Below, one piece after another: positions 34,856 to 46,357 of a DNA stretch of 64,000 nucleotides (positions are counted from its first letter, which is position 1; each line of letters starts with the position of its first letter). The DNA is from Dichetophora obliterata (Eukaryota; Arthropoda; Insecta; Diptera; Sciomyzidae). The notes beneath the pieces are model-generated. The model did no database searches. It was not told the origin of the DNA and saw only the letters and a list, made by a program, of their open reading frames with translations. Location of the stretch: positions 198,185,511 to 198,249,510 of the forward strand of contig OY986437.1 of assembly GCA_963920525.1 (NCBI GenBank). The letters run 5' to 3'. The translations under genes and the position numbers were made by a program.

Positions 34856-35811
34856 CAGGCCTGTAGCCTGACCAAGAAGACAGAGGGGGCAGGCGTGAAT
34901 CTTGGGGGAGCAATTTTTTGTTTTTTTCACTTAAATAAAAAAAAACAATTTTTTTAACGTGTGAAATGAATACATTACACATATTTATTAAAAAAAAGTT
35001 AATTTTATAACATTTACATGGATATGTAGATCTTTTTATGCATGAGATTAATACACAAAAAATATTTAATAAAAAAAATAATTCAGGACTTTGTAATGAA
35101 ATGAAGGTAAAAATACAAGATTTATTTAAAGTGGCTAGAAGTATAAGAAAAAGTAGCGAAATGGGCTAACATATGTATAAGACATTTTTTAAGTAAAACA
35201 AATAAAAAAATTAGATTAACCCGCATCCGTCGTTTGCATCAAATTGATGCAAATTTTTTATTCAGATATATATATTAAGAACAAACTTGCATGTTTTGAT
35301 TTAAATCTTTTGCTTCTTTAAATTTTTGCTAGAATTAAGATTTACAGTTTTTTCTTATTTTAAAATTAATAAACATTCATCATGCATAAAAAATATTTTA
35401 AAATTAAAAACATTTCAATGAATTATATATTCTTTTTGTATCTGCATTAAATTGGTGCACAACGTTCTTTTCATTTCTAGAAAGCTCCTATGGATGCGGG
35501 TTAAAAAATTATTAAAATTAAAATCTTATTTTTTGGTAGCAAATGTTGGCGACCCAGTAGAAATTTGAAAAATTGTAACAATTTGTCTGAAATATTTTGT
35601 TAAACAAATTTCATATACAGATTCAAGTCATGAATGTGTATATTTTTTGTTATTTTAAGCTAAACTAATTGTAAAGCAATAAACAAATATATCTACAAAA
35701 TGCATATTAATTATTCATTTAAAGTTTTTCATTGTCTGATTTGGCCAGGGGGGCAAACGGTTGTAGTAGGAGGGGCATTGCCCCCCTTGCCCCACCCTGG
35801 CTACGGTTCTG
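34856..35811. mobile_element. Non-autonomous hAT element
   Basis: Both sides carry the same 8-bp duplication ATTGTGCA (34848-34855 and 35812-35819). The ends are CAGGCCTGTAGCCTG and, reversed, CAGAACCGTAGCCAGG. No transposase remains in its 956 bp. A piggyBac-type MITE is nested inside (35220-35500). Long G and C runs just inside both ends (GGGGGAG, CCCCCC) resemble ZMYM1-like hAT elements. Confidence 0.85.
35220..35500. mobile_element. piggyBac-type MITE inside the hAT element
   Basis: The element starts CCCGCATCC and ends GGATGCGGG, with TTAA on both sides (35216-35219 and 35501-35504), the invariant piggyBac target. It is 281 bp long. Near both ends it carries short GCATCAAATTGATGC and GCATTAAATTGGTGC palindromes, which may be subterminal transposase sites. 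Confidence 0.85.
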
Positions 35812-35819
35812 ATTGTGCA

Positions 35820-36542
35820 CATAAGCCTTGAAGTAAAATATTCACCATATATTTCAATTTGTAAAAATAGTGTAAATACCATGCCTACCTTCTAAGCAAA
35901 GTAACTATATGAAAACGGTAAGGTCTCTAAAAATTCCGCAAAAATTAATTTAATAAAATAAAATTATGAACATATTCTAAGTATATTAAAATTCACTTTG
36001 AGTTTAGAATTTGGCAAAATTGATATAAACTCGACCCATCTCCCAGGCGTCATCAAACTAGCATAATTTTTATAAATTCCACAAAAATGTGTGAATTAGC
36101 AGCATATTTAACACACAATCTTCCATATCTTAAACGTGTTCTACATTTGAGTTTTAGCAAAATTGGATAAACACTACAACCGTAATCTATACGAAGTGAC
36201 TTCATCAAACTTTAAAAACATGCATAACTAAGAATATACAGATAACTAAGAATAGGTATCTAAACTTCGACCCAGTAGAAGATAATTCCTTGTTAGCTTT
36301 TATTTAAATTAAAGTGAATGTGTTTTTAACAATTCAGTTCATAAACCTTATAAAAAAATTACAAAGGTTTTTATTTCTTTTTAGTTAATCACATAGTTTT
36401 CATAATCACAAAAAGGAACACAAGTGATCTAATAATATTCACAAAATTATATCAATAAAATCTATAACAAAAAATCATATATATATAAAGTTTAGAGGTA
36501 TTTTTATAATTAAAAAACAAAAATTTTTATAAACATGCAAAT
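35820..36542. other. Noncoding stretch
   Basis: No gene is seen. The words AGCAAAATTGGATAAAC (near 36166) and GCAAAATTGATATAAAC (near 36014) suggest an old repeated sequence. Similar text precedes the hAT at 34767, so the hAT may have landed in another copy of it. Confidence 0.4.
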
Positions 36543-36712
36543 TTCTCTCGTTACCTTAATATAGAAAGGCCACTAACATTTTTTAAAATCTGGTTCTTCG
36601 CAGATTTTAGCCCTTAGGTCAACCACCCATCCACCCGAAATCCAACACAATCCAGCCGAAAAAATTTTTTTAAATGTTAGTCAGGGCCTTTCTATGTTAA
36701 GATAACGAAAGA
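36543..36712. repeat. Foldback MITE, ~48-bp arms
   Basis: The left end TTCTCTCGTTACCTTAATAT and the reversed right end TTCTTTCGTTATCTTAACAT continue into ATAGAAAGGCC and ACTAACATTT in both arms. The 170-bp unit has no coding capacity and no clear duplication. Confidence 0.85.
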
Positions 36713-37249
36713 AGTTCATGGGAAAATCTTTCAGTCAAGCAATTCTTCACTTTCAGTCAAATTTTAGAAATTTTTTCATTTGATATACTACTTCTGAAAT
36801 CAATTTTGTGGCATTTAGTTTACTAGACTTTAAAAAATATTTTGCTTAAATTAAATAAAATAAATTGTTACAATCTGCCATCTGTTTCTGTGATTGGTTT
36901 TTATTAAACTTTAAAAATAATATATTCTTTTAACGTTTGCTGTCGAATAAAAAGTTGAAAGAATTGCTTAAGGAATTTTATATCAACTGGAGAAATTCGA
37001 CTCTTTTAAATAATTTTTTATGTATTCTACAGAGTACCAAAATTCAGAACTAGATCAATTTTTTAATTCTTTTAAATCGTTTGCTTAATTAGAGTTCTAA
37101 ATTCTGTGTTTATTATAGAGTGAAATAAAATGTTCCGAAAACGCTTTGGTAGTAGGAAAGTATGAAAAATATAAAATTGTACCAAAAAAGTACAATTGTA
37201 CTGAAAATATCAACCCTGGCTTGAGGCTCACTAGTTTTTGTTTTGTTGC
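36713..37249. other. Noncoding stretch
   Basis: Nothing was recognised apart from AT-rich sequence leading to the hAT target site. Confidence 0.5.
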
Positions 37250-37599
37250 GCTGTGCTCAGCGTATCCATATTCACAGTTTTAAATGTAAATTACAGTTTT
37301 TTGAACAGGCTTACAATTTTTTTTAATTGACTTGTAGTGCAAACTGCAGTTTTTTTAAAATTTAAGATGTGAAATAATAAATTAAAATATTTTTGGTTTT
37401 TTTTATTTTTGATAATTAAAAAATTTTATAGATAATTTCCCAGTGACAACATTGTAGCCCTACAATTATATTCCATTATTGCAATTATTTATTTATTTAT
37501 TTTTAATTTTTTTTTTTTTGGAAAAATAAATATGGAAGGCTTCAAGAATTTTCTTCGATATGTCAATTTGGCTGTCATTGATTTTTTTACATGTGGTTT

Positions 37600-38320
37600 T
37601 TAAAAAAACTGCGAGATGAGTGTGTTAACGTAACTGAATTTAAAAAATTAATATTAGCAATATTGGCAATCTTAAGAATCTGAAAGATATTTATTTAGGT
37701 AGTGAAATATCTATAGCATTGATGTCAACTCATAAATTACTACAATCGTAGGAAATCGGTTTCAGCGTAAAACTTTTGGTTAAGCTATGTAATAAACTGT
37801 TAATGAAATTTGAATTTGAAAATGAATTTTTAAAGAATGTGGAACTTCTGTCTCCAAGTAAAGTTTAAAATACTTATCAACCATCTACATCGAAATTAAG
37901 TCGACATTTGACAAATATTATAAAAATTGACGAATTTCAAAAAGTTAATGGTGAATGGCGCGAATAACGTCAAAGCGATTTTAGCGATTTAAATTTAAAT
38001 ACTGACAGTAATATTTAAGTTTTTTGTGAATCTACTTTAAAAATAAAAAAGCGATGGTAGTGAAGCATTTCTTCTTTTAAAAAAATGGTTTTTGCTGTTT
38101 CAAGCATTCCAATAGCCACTGCAAATGCTGAAAGAATATTTTCAGAAATAATTATTAATAAAACAAAACTTAGAAATAAGTTACAGACTTGATCACTTTG
38201 TGGAATTCTAAGACCAAACGATCTCTTAAAAAAGAATACATCTGTATTAAGTTTGATAAATCAAACCAAATGTACAAAAAAATTGACAAGTCAATTTATG
38301 AAAAATAATTATATCTAATT
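37600..38320 (+). pseudogene. hAT transposase remnant with dimerisation motif
   Basis: Broken plus-strand frames end in the hAT dimerisation region: FAVSSIPIATANAERIFSEI, then IINKTKLRNKLQT (about 38090-38185). This matches the family pattern 'S.P.S.A..ERVFS....IKTK.RN.L'. Earlier parts are full of stops. It is too decayed to make an enzyme. Confidence 0.8.
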
Positions 38321-38389
38321 AAAAAAAAATAAACTGGCCATTTCAGCCCTTGGAAGGACTTTGACCTAGCTTCTATTGATCAATTGTGT

Positions 38390-38657
38390 TGTGCGTGTTA
38401 TGAAATGTTTGATTGCAAATGACCGAGAACTGGACCTACGTGTTTAAAGCCGACTCCGAACGGCTTATGTTCTCAAGAAGCCTTACATGGCAATTTTTAA
38501 TCTCTGAGGTTTGCCATTGTCTGCAGAGAGGTGACGACCGAACAGAAAAATTAATTCAATTGAAAAAACTTTCTATCTGAACTGGAATTGAACCCGATCT
38601 AGAGCGGTTCTTTAGCTTAGGGGCCACGCACTCTACCCACTAGGCTACGGCCGCCAC
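38390..38657 (-). mobile_element. tRNA-like SINE, second type
   Basis: The minus-strand head reads GTAGCCTAGTGGGTAGAGTG (A box) and GGGTTCAATTCC (B box), with a body containing CAATGGCAAACCTC and CCGTTCGGAGTCGGCTT. From general knowledge that body text recurs in tephritid genomes; this was not checked. It differs from the SINE at 28836, 51205 and 59352. The 3' limit is approximate. Confidence 0.65.
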
Positions 38658-38891
38658 ACTAGTTTCAAAAGCAATGCGATCTATTCAAAAGTACAAATGC
38701 TATTTAAAAGTTAGCAGTTAGCTCATGTTTTTGTAAATGAATTGTTTTTTATTATTTTCATTTTAATAAATAACAACAAAATTAAGCTTGCTGTTTTTTT
38801 TGGTTACAGTTTTTTTCGTTGAAAATACAGTTGTTTTTTTTTTGGAACTTACAGGTTTTTTAAAAAAATGTCTGGCAACGCTGGCTGTGCT

Positions 38892-39410
38892 AGCTGAACA
38901 TGAAGAGAAAGAGAAAAATAGAGAGCAACATGGAGTTTATTGAAACTCTCGCAACACAAACGCGTCAAAAGACAACGAATAAGCAATGCGTGCCAGCTGG
39001 GATGATTTTTTAATATCTTAATTAAATATACTTAAAATATTTCGAAAGAGAAATACCCCTAAATAAATCTTTAGCACAAATATGACATTATAAATTTTTT
39101 TCATAAAAATCTTACCAGTACTTTTGGAGTAAAGTCGTTACTTTAAATTTTCATTTCAATTTTATAAAATAGTATAGAAATATGACGATGAAAAATGAAA
39201 ATTTAATTTTAATAAAAAAAAAATAATTTGAGCTCCAAAATTAATTAAAAAAAAAAAAATAATAAATAAATAAAATCTATAAAATACTAAGAAAAATTGT
39301 AATAATAATAATAATATTAATTAGTAATTTAATAATTAATTGTGATCTTATTTTTAAAATTTTTATATGAATTTAATTGTTAACTTTAGATCAAGTAAGT
39401 TTGAAGAAGG
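38892..39410. other. Noncoding AT-rich stretch
   Basis: No gene was seen. A/T runs including an AAT repeat lie near 39300-39320. Confidence 0.5.
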
Positions 39411-39550
39411 CAACAACTCTGTATAGAGTCGATTACACACCAGACTAGACAGCCTGTTTCGGAAATCGTAACATTTCCTTTTCAGTATTCTTGAGTGATT
39501 CAGCTGTGACCAGCCCACTGTTAAAGTCTTATATGATTTGACACGTGTTC
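39411..39550 (-). repeat. Dispersed repeat, right copy (inverted)
   Basis: Reverse counterpart of 33737-33880. It starts CAACAACTCTGTATA and contains TAGACAGCCTGTTTCGGAAA. Confidence 0.75.
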
Positions 39551-40498
39551 GAACAAATTGGTAAGAACTTTACCGTTCTCATCGGCCACTTAATATGGCA
39601 TTAAAGCAGTAGCTATTTTTAGATCATTTCTTTTACTCTACCAGGGTTGCCGGCTGTTTTAGTTGTTTCTTATTTTTTCTTTTGATATACATTGGAGTTC
39701 GACGTGTCTGCCGAAATGCAGCATAGAATTGAAACTATTTTTGTTGTTGTTGTTGGGCGATTCCACAATTCTCGAAAGACAATTTCAAACAACAATTTCT
39801 GACATCGTTTTCTAAATCACAGTTTAAGTTACATTTTTTGATGCCAAAAGAAAAAAAAATCTAAATTTAATAAAAAAACGTGTTTTGCGTACTTAAGGTC
39901 ATATTACAATTTGTGTCGCCATTACTAACATTGACGTTCGAAAGTTTGGTGTAAATTCAAAATTGATGCCTGGAAACACTCACGCAAAATAGCTAGTTTT
40001 GGCAGTTTTTGGTTATATTTTATCGGTAAATTTTGAAGTGATATCATTCAGTGTTTCCGTTACTTCAAAAACATATAAGTATTTGTTATAACTTTTTAAG
40101 TATAATTGGTTTCAAAAAGGTACTTTAAGCTTGTTGCACCCGCGATAAAAATTTGTATGAAAGTTTGTTTTTCTCGCATAAATAAAGTGTTAACATTTCA
40201 AACTTAGTAAAAATAAGTTTGGGATATAATCTAAGGGAAATTTAAATGAATCAGAATTAGGGTTATAAAGCACGTTAAATTGAAATAAACGCTAACTTAA
40301 ATTGGTTGCACCCGAGATCTTAATTATCACGATCACGGTTGCAACATTTTTTAACCTATCTGTATGGTGTCATATAGTATATTTTATTGGTTTATGAAGC
40401 CCTAGATGATAAAAAATGTAGTATGTGAATAATGTTTTATATTAAATAGGTGCGATTATGTTGATTTTTCGTTCTTTTTTATAGAAAGATCAACTAAA

Positions 40499-41760
40499 AT
40501 GTCCAAACTGCGGAATGAGACGGCTTCATAAAAATATAGGAGAAAACTCAAAGAAAATTTTGAACTTTATGCAGAACATCTCCGTCGAGAAAGGGCTCGT
40601 GGCAGCTGTATCTGACAAAAACGACTCTGCAAAAGTAAGGCCTCGGAAACTAACTATTGAAGTAAAAAACGAATTTAAAATTTTTATGATAGGAACAATA
40701 TTACCAGACAAATGCCAGGGATGAAAGATGTTAAGTTAAGCCGATAAAGTCAAGTACAGGAAAAAAATTTAGAAGCCAGAAAAAATAGTAATATGCAAAG
40801 TATTAAATATTTGTGATATAACCCTAGGTTCAAATCCCAGTGTTAATTGGAAGACCTAGATTTGTAAACAGCAAAGGCGAAAATATATCGTAGTTAGCAC
40901 GCCTTTATATAAAGCGAAAATTAAAAAATGCATGCTTCATTTTTTTGAAAAAAATGTTCAGTCTGATTACTTTCAAAATACAAAACGAGAACTGACCAGT
41001 GAGAAAGCTATTGTACAAATAGATTTTGCCAAGAACTATGGAATGATCAACCTATACTAACTACAATCAGCATTTTGATCTCATGGGCAAGTTACACTGT
41101 TACGTGCTGGTTTTAGATTATGGAAAAACTTTATTCAGGGGTCAAATAAGCGATGAATAAAATCACAGTAAATACACTGTGCGTCCCTTTGTGCAGAAAA
41201 TTTTTCAGTACATAAAATCAACCATAGAAAATATTACATCTAAATATATACCTCTTCAGCGATAACTGCGCAGCTCAATTCAAGAATCGGTATGTTATGA
41301 ATGGCAACCATGAACGCACTTAAAAAAGGACATTCATTTACCTCAAATGGAACTTTTTTATTGTCTCACCCAATTGAAGTTTTTATTCGGTGGAAGTGTC
41401 AAAAGATCATTGTGGATCGCCGTTAAGTCTTGGAAAACTATCATAAACAGTGTTCAGGATTTCTTTGTTCTGCCACGCAGTCCCTCTATAAACATTTTTT
41501 TTTATTTTCATCATCAGAACAAGTTGCAGAAAGGAAGGTGATATTAGATGATAAATGGGAAGGGATACAAAGTATACCAACCATTCAATCAAAATATTTC
41601 CTTATATTTGAAGAGAGCAAGAGCATTTCTGTGGCGAGAACCTCACGTTCTCTTATCAAAAGTAACGTAATTTATAAAAATGCTAGCGAAAGTAATTGGG
41701 ATGTTGAATATTTGGAACCTCTTTCTCGTGCAGTACGCAAAAAAACTTAGTATCCTGATG
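40499..41760 (+). pseudogene. Transposase-like remnant with DFAxNY and FSDxxxxQFKNR motifs
   Basis: Several frames together preserve a protein like an uncharacterised group widespread in animal genomes. The N-terminus (40499) has a basic helix KYRRKLKENFELYAEHLRRE. The middle has VQIDFAKNYGMIN and SHGQVTL near 41020-41090. The next block is LFSDNCAAQFKNRY near 41250, then a WNFF word and GGSVKRSLWIAVKSWKTIIN near 41390-41440. The aspartates in QIDF and FSDN could be catalytic residues of a DDE-type enzyme. Stops and frameshifts are frequent. An AG acceptor-like site precedes the ATG (TTTTTTATAG at about 40484). Confidence 0.6.
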
Positions 41761-41789
41761 TATCTGAGCCTTCAGTATCGTATCATTAG

Positions 41790-42985
41790 CCCCACCCCTC
41801 CGCCAAACACATATTCTGAAATTTCGAACAAACTCATATGCCTGGTCAGACCCCTATACGTTTTTATGCATTTGTATGGCAAAAAGGGTACCGTAACTTT
41901 GAATTTCTAATTATGTTTGCTTATTATTTTTGTCTTTAGACTTTTTTTTGTTTTGTTGATATATGTAGCTAAATAAATGTAAAAATTTTTTATTCATTTT
42001 GTGGAATGCATGAAAAACAAGTATAATCAAGTTTAGAATGTTGTTGACACACAGGATAAGTGCATTTGGTGCAGTAAAAACGTGTCTTCCCGCGCAGCTT
42101 TTCGTCTTGCGAGGCACAAATTCTGCAATCTGAAGTGGGTTCAGCTGTACTCCACTTGGTACCATCTTTTCCAAGCATAAAACAGTCTGCAGCTTGAGTT
42201 GGTGCATTCTCACTTTCTTCTTCGGATTCTTCATCGCTGTCGAATATTTCATTTGCTTCAATTTCCAATGCATATTCACTGTCCGAGGCGTCATCTTCGG
42301 GCACAAAATCTGTGTTTTCACCGCTTTGGTCTTCAAATAAATCTAGTTCTTCGTCTGCTTCTGTGTGAAGTGCGGAATCACGCTGTAACCCTGATGATAG
42401 TTGTTGTTGGAAATTATCAATAAGGCTGCCTGTACGCAAGCACGTATTGTACACAAATTCTAAATCCTTTGCCATAAAAATAGTAATAATTTCACTTTAG
42501 TTTCCGCACAAAAAATTTATATTTCGGACTGTCGATGTTGTATGTTAAGCATTCAATAGTAAACTTACTGAACTCAAAACCGAAATCACAAACAAAAGAA
42601 AGAAATAAGAGAAAAACGAACTACCTGGAGGCAAACATCTGCATTGAATTCACATAAAAACAACCCAAAATATAAAAAAATACCTGGAAACAACAATCTG
42701 CATTGTATTTGCAGAAAAATAACCCAAAATGTGTAAAGCAATAATTTATTTCACACAAATAAAGTAAAGGGGTCTGGCCAGGCATATGTGTTTGCTCGAG
42801 GGGGGACTTTTTTGCAGTTTTCTTCGTGTTGGAACGATATTTTAGAATTTTTTTTTAAAAATAGAAAGCCAACAATATTTTAGGTGACTACCAGGAAATA
42901 CAGGTATCTACCTAAGCTAGAAGTATGTTTCATTAATGCTCAAAAATGAAGTATGCCTGGCCAGAACAATGTGTTTGTCCAAGGG
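41790..42985 (-). mobile_element. Internally deleted piggyBac element
   Basis: The right end is GGGTTAA, where CCCTTGGACAAACACATTGT read inward abuts TTAA (42986-42989). The left end is a CCC next to TTAG (41786-41789), probably a mutated TTAA. Inner copies of the repeat (AAACACATATGCCTGGCCAG at about 42770-42795 and its partner at 41827-41860) lie close to the left end but about 180 bp from the right end, the asymmetric arrangement of piggyBac. The element is 1196 bp; a full one would be about 2.4 kb. It sits inside the transposon at 39755-43503. Confidence 0.82.
41990..42475 (-). CDS. Fused piggyBac N-terminus and Cys-rich domain
   Basis: An intact 161-codon frame with its own ATG begins MAKDLEFVYN. 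Residues 39-92 are strongly acidic, like piggyBac N-termini. Residues 100-109 (MLGKDGTKWS) match the start of the transposase core, and the sequence then jumps directly to a C-terminal Cys-rich domain: C117-x2-C120, C135-x2-C138, C143-x2-H146 and C153-x2-C156. The whole DDD catalytic core has been deleted in frame. In piggyBac the Cys-rich domain binds the subterminal repeats, so the product could bind ends without cutting. Whether it is expressed is unknown. The overlapping frame at 41911-42336 is a shadow. Confidence 0.7.
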   Translation of the reverse strand: MAKDLEFVYNTCLRTGSLIDNFQQQLSSGLQRDSALHTEADEELDLFEDQSGENTDFVPEDDASDSEYALEIEANEIFDSDEESEEESENAPTQAADCFMLGKDGTKWSTAEPTSDCRICASQDEKLRGKTRFYCTKCTYPVCQQHSKLDYTCFSCIPQNE

Positions 42986-43503
42986 TTAAAGTAACATTTT
43001 AAATAAACTTAAGTGTAAGGAAATGCAATGTATATTAAGATGATTTCAGGTTTTCTGAATTTATGTGCTAAAATAACGTTTATATTCAGCTGAAATTAGA
43101 CGCGTTGCATCCGCGATAATTTGACGCTGCACCCGCGATTTATTTTAAAGTGAATAATTTCTTGTTTAGTTTTGTTTTCAAAATTTTTTCTATTAATTTG
43201 GATGCTTTATTTATCTTATTTCAACTTATGAACGCATATTTTAATAAATGTTTCAAAATTAACAGGCTTTTGTGTTTTTGTACTATATTCTGGAAACTTG
43301 GGGCCAATTTTTTTGCACCCTCGATAGTACTTTTAATCGCCCTAGTGAGTTTTTATTTATTTAATTTTTATTTAAACAATCAAATCAAGACAGAACACGT
43401 AAAAATGTAGCTTTTCAAAGAGTAATTTTATGAAAAATATTATCCAATCAGCAAGTGTCCTTAAATGCGTCTAAATGTTGCACCTGCGATAATGGAATTG
43501 CCC

Positions 43504-46353
43504 TGTTGCCTTCTTGATCTAAAGCTCACAATTGAATTCCTTAATTAATAACTTTAAAATTTAACATTCAAAGTTGAAAAAAAAAATTAAAAACAAAGAA
43601 TTCTTAAAAATGCACAGACAAAAATTCAAAATGCAAGAAACACAAACTTCACCAGATAAATTGTTTGAAATTCAGAATTTAAAATTTCAAAGTTCAGAGC
43701 TTAAAAGTCGAAATAAAACACTCAAGTTAAAAATAAAACGGACAGTGAAAAATAAAACATTAACTTAGTAGATGTAAGAAAAAATTGAAAACCAAATCAA
43801 AATAAAAAAATAAAAAATAAAAAATAGACTTACTCTAAAAAATATTTATAAACATAATACTAATAATAATGAAAACAAATTATAAGACCTCAAAAAGATA
43901 GGTTCATAATTTTTTAAAAATTTAAAGTTGTAGTTATAGAATTTTAAAAAATAGCACTGATAAAAAGTAAGAAATGCAAATTTAAAAGACTTAAAAAATA
44001 TATTCATAATTTTTAAATGATTTCTCAAAACAACAAGCTTAAACTTTTTGCAATAAAAATGAGCCATAAAAATAGCAAATATATTATAAAAATCATTTAT
44101 TGGGAGGCTAAAAAAAAAAACTACAAATCGTGTTAAGATATTATGATCAAAATCATAGAAAAAGCATGTTTATTTTGAGGTTTAACACGGAGCAAAAGCA
44201 TAGAAACAACAACAACAACAAAAACAAAAACAACAACAACAACAACAACAATAACAGCAGAACGCAAATCAAACTAATGTTTAGGCCAGCAATTAAGTAA
44301 AAACCAATCCAAAAACCACGCCAAGAAGTTGCCCTGTTTGTCACTATAACAACAACAGCTGCAACAAAAACAACCGCAAGGTAAACCACATTTGTAGCGT
44401 CAGCTAAACTCATACAAAGCTTCAAAAGAATCTTTAAGGCTTTTATCTTCAAGTGAATTCTTGCATTTAAAAATATTTCAGTTTTATGCTGCTGTTAAAA
44501 ATAAAAAAAAATACAATTTTAACAAAATTTGTTGTTGTTGGAGTTCTTGTTGTAAATAGCTTCTTTCCTAAGCTGCTTTAAGCTGATAACGGTTGGCATC
44601 ACTCACTCATTGTTTTTTGTGTTTTGTTCATTGTTATTTTTTCTGTAACTTATCCATGCACTTTACTTGCAGCAGATCTGGTCCTCAGCACATTAACGGT
44701 CATTGTTGTTGTTACTGTTTTTCTTGATATTGTTTTTATTATTGTTGTTGTTGTTGTTTTTCTTACTCATTCATATATACAAGCCATGTAAGTCAAGCAA
44801 CAATCATCGCTTTAGCTTTAGCTGCTGCTTTTTATGGCCACATGTTGCTGTTGTTTTTGTTTTTTTTTATTTTTTTCTTTTAATTTTTTCCTGTTGTTGT
44901 TATGCTGTGCAGCAACATATTGATTGCTGCTTGATAGCTGCTTAAATCCGAGATTAAGACAGAAAGATTTAAGACTGCAATAAGTCAATGAACAACAACA
45001 ACAACTTTATCTTTGTTTAAAAGCAACCAAGTTTAAAGAAACTATTTTTAAAGCAGAACAAATTCAAAAAATAAGATCAAGGTATTATTTAAGAACGCTA
45101 TACGTGGCTAAAACGCTGACTCTGGTCAAGGTTTAAGAAAGAGAAAGTGGCTAAAGTTGTGGTTCTTATTGATCAAAAGTAAGAACTCAGTTTTAGTTTT
45201 TGTTATTTAATTTATAAAGCATCAACATGTTGTAAAAATTTTTTCAGAAACAGTCTAGAATCTACTTTATGGGCAAAAGAACAGACTCATGACCAAGGCT
45301 TTGCTGTAGTAATAACTTTAACTTTAGCAAAAAACATTGAAAAAAAAAATAATTTGCTGATAATTAAGCTCATTTAGTCCAATGTGTATCTACAATACTC
45401 AAAAATTCTGAGGAAATATAAAATTATTCTTATCTAATTAATTTCAGGCTTTGTTCAGGTTAACGCATACCTACTTTTTAAAGCTAAAAACCACAAGTAT
45501 AAAGTTGCCTTGACCTTATTTTTATCTTGGTTGTTCCAGCTAACAATAAGCACAACAATTGAATTTCTAAACATTGTGTGAAACGACCTATTATTGCGTT
45601 TATTTATTTATTTCTGTTAAATACTTATCATCTATCTCAAGCAATAAATGTGTTTCTTATCGCCTAAACGCTACTATTTTTGCTGAACTTGGTTTATTTT
45701 GTTAGCAGTTTTTTAACCAGTTTTTAAGCAGCTTAACTACTAATGCTCGCAAACACGCAAAATATATACAACATTTTGTTATCAACTTTGTTATCTGCTT
45801 TGCTTTGAAAGACTTAATTTTAAGGTTATGTCAATAAAAGCTCGGGTCGCCTTAAATGCTTTAATTAAGGCCAAAAAGTGTTAACAATGCACAGAAGTTG
45901 AAATAACTTAGCGGCTTACAGTTATGCCAAACTTTTGCCTTAAACAGCTCTAAGTATTGCGTACTTTAGGTGCTGACTGCAACGCACCTGACGTCATCAT
46001 TTAGACATTTCGAACTTAAGTCTGTTATTAAAGTGGAAACCGGCTTTAGATTCTTTTTAAATTTAAGGCCTATATTCGTGTTAATGATATTAAAACAAAA
46101 AACTTAAGTAGCGAACTTGTTTTCGTTATTGTTTTCGAATTTAAAAGAAGAAAAAAAATATTAATTATGTTTTAATAAAGTATATTTAAGGTGATAATGT
46201 TCTAAGCTTAATATCAAATGCTGCATAAAGAATTCCAGAAACTTATTTTAATGCAAGCTATATAACAGGAACAGCCTTTAACAAAACGAACTAGGTTCGA
46301 TCCCGACGAAAATTGTTGTTTGTGATTAAAAAATTTTTACAAAAATTTGTATG
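43504..46353. other. Noncoding stretch with CAA/TTG microsatellites
   Basis: CAA repeats lie at about 44207-44262 and TTG repeats at about 44529-44540 and 44704-44758. The leucine- and valine-rich frames at 44153-44452 and 44703-44945 are products of these repeats. The motif AAACTTAAGTAGCGAACTTG is at about 46100-46119. No gene was recognised. Confidence 0.6.
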
Positions 46354-46357
46354 TTAA

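Larger units (their letters stand above)
37258..38883 (+). mobile_element. hAT element with decayed transposase and nested SINE
   Basis: An exact 8-bp duplication GCTGTGCT flanks the element (37250-37257 and 38884-38891). The ends are CAGCGTATCC and, reversed, CAGCGTTGCC. The interior carries a plus-strand hAT transposase remnant and a tRNA-like SINE of a second type (38390-38657, minus). Subterminal TTACAG/CTGTAA words occur near both ends (37290-37330 and 38803-38855). Confidence 0.88.
40135..43492 (+). repeat. Subterminal TGCACCCGCGATAA motif family
   Basis: Copies occur at about 40135-40148, 40306-40318, 43105-43119, 43128-43143, 43313-43326 and 43478-43492. The core is TGCACCCGCGAT with one or two changes per copy. 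They lie in both terminal zones of the transposon at 39755-43503, never in its coding part, and are probably transposase binding sites. Confidence 0.7.
39755..43503 (+). mobile_element. DNA transposon of unassigned superfamily
   Basis: The left end GGGCGATTCCACAATT and the reversed right end GGGCAATTCCATTATC are terminal inverted repeats. TGTT lies outside both ends, a possible 4-bp duplication that is uncertain because the left flank is a GTT run. Six copies of a TTGCACCCGCGATAA-like word, all in the same orientation, lie in the two subterminal zones. A decayed plus-strand transposase runs from 40499 to about 41760. Removing the nested piggyBac (41790-42985) leaves about 2.55 kb. A superfamily with 4-bp duplications such as Sola is possible but unproven. 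Confidence 0.6.

Noticed and set aside
34650..36290. Possible LTR or Helitron remnant around the hAT at 34856
   Set aside because: Some words recur on both sides, but I found no ends, no coding sequence and no reliable family.
38590..38657. A second tRNA gene on the minus strand
   Set aside because: It also continues into a SINE-like body and lies inside a hAT element.
44153..44945. Leucine-rich membrane-like small proteins
   Set aside because: They are translations of CAA/TTG microsatellites and T-rich tracts.
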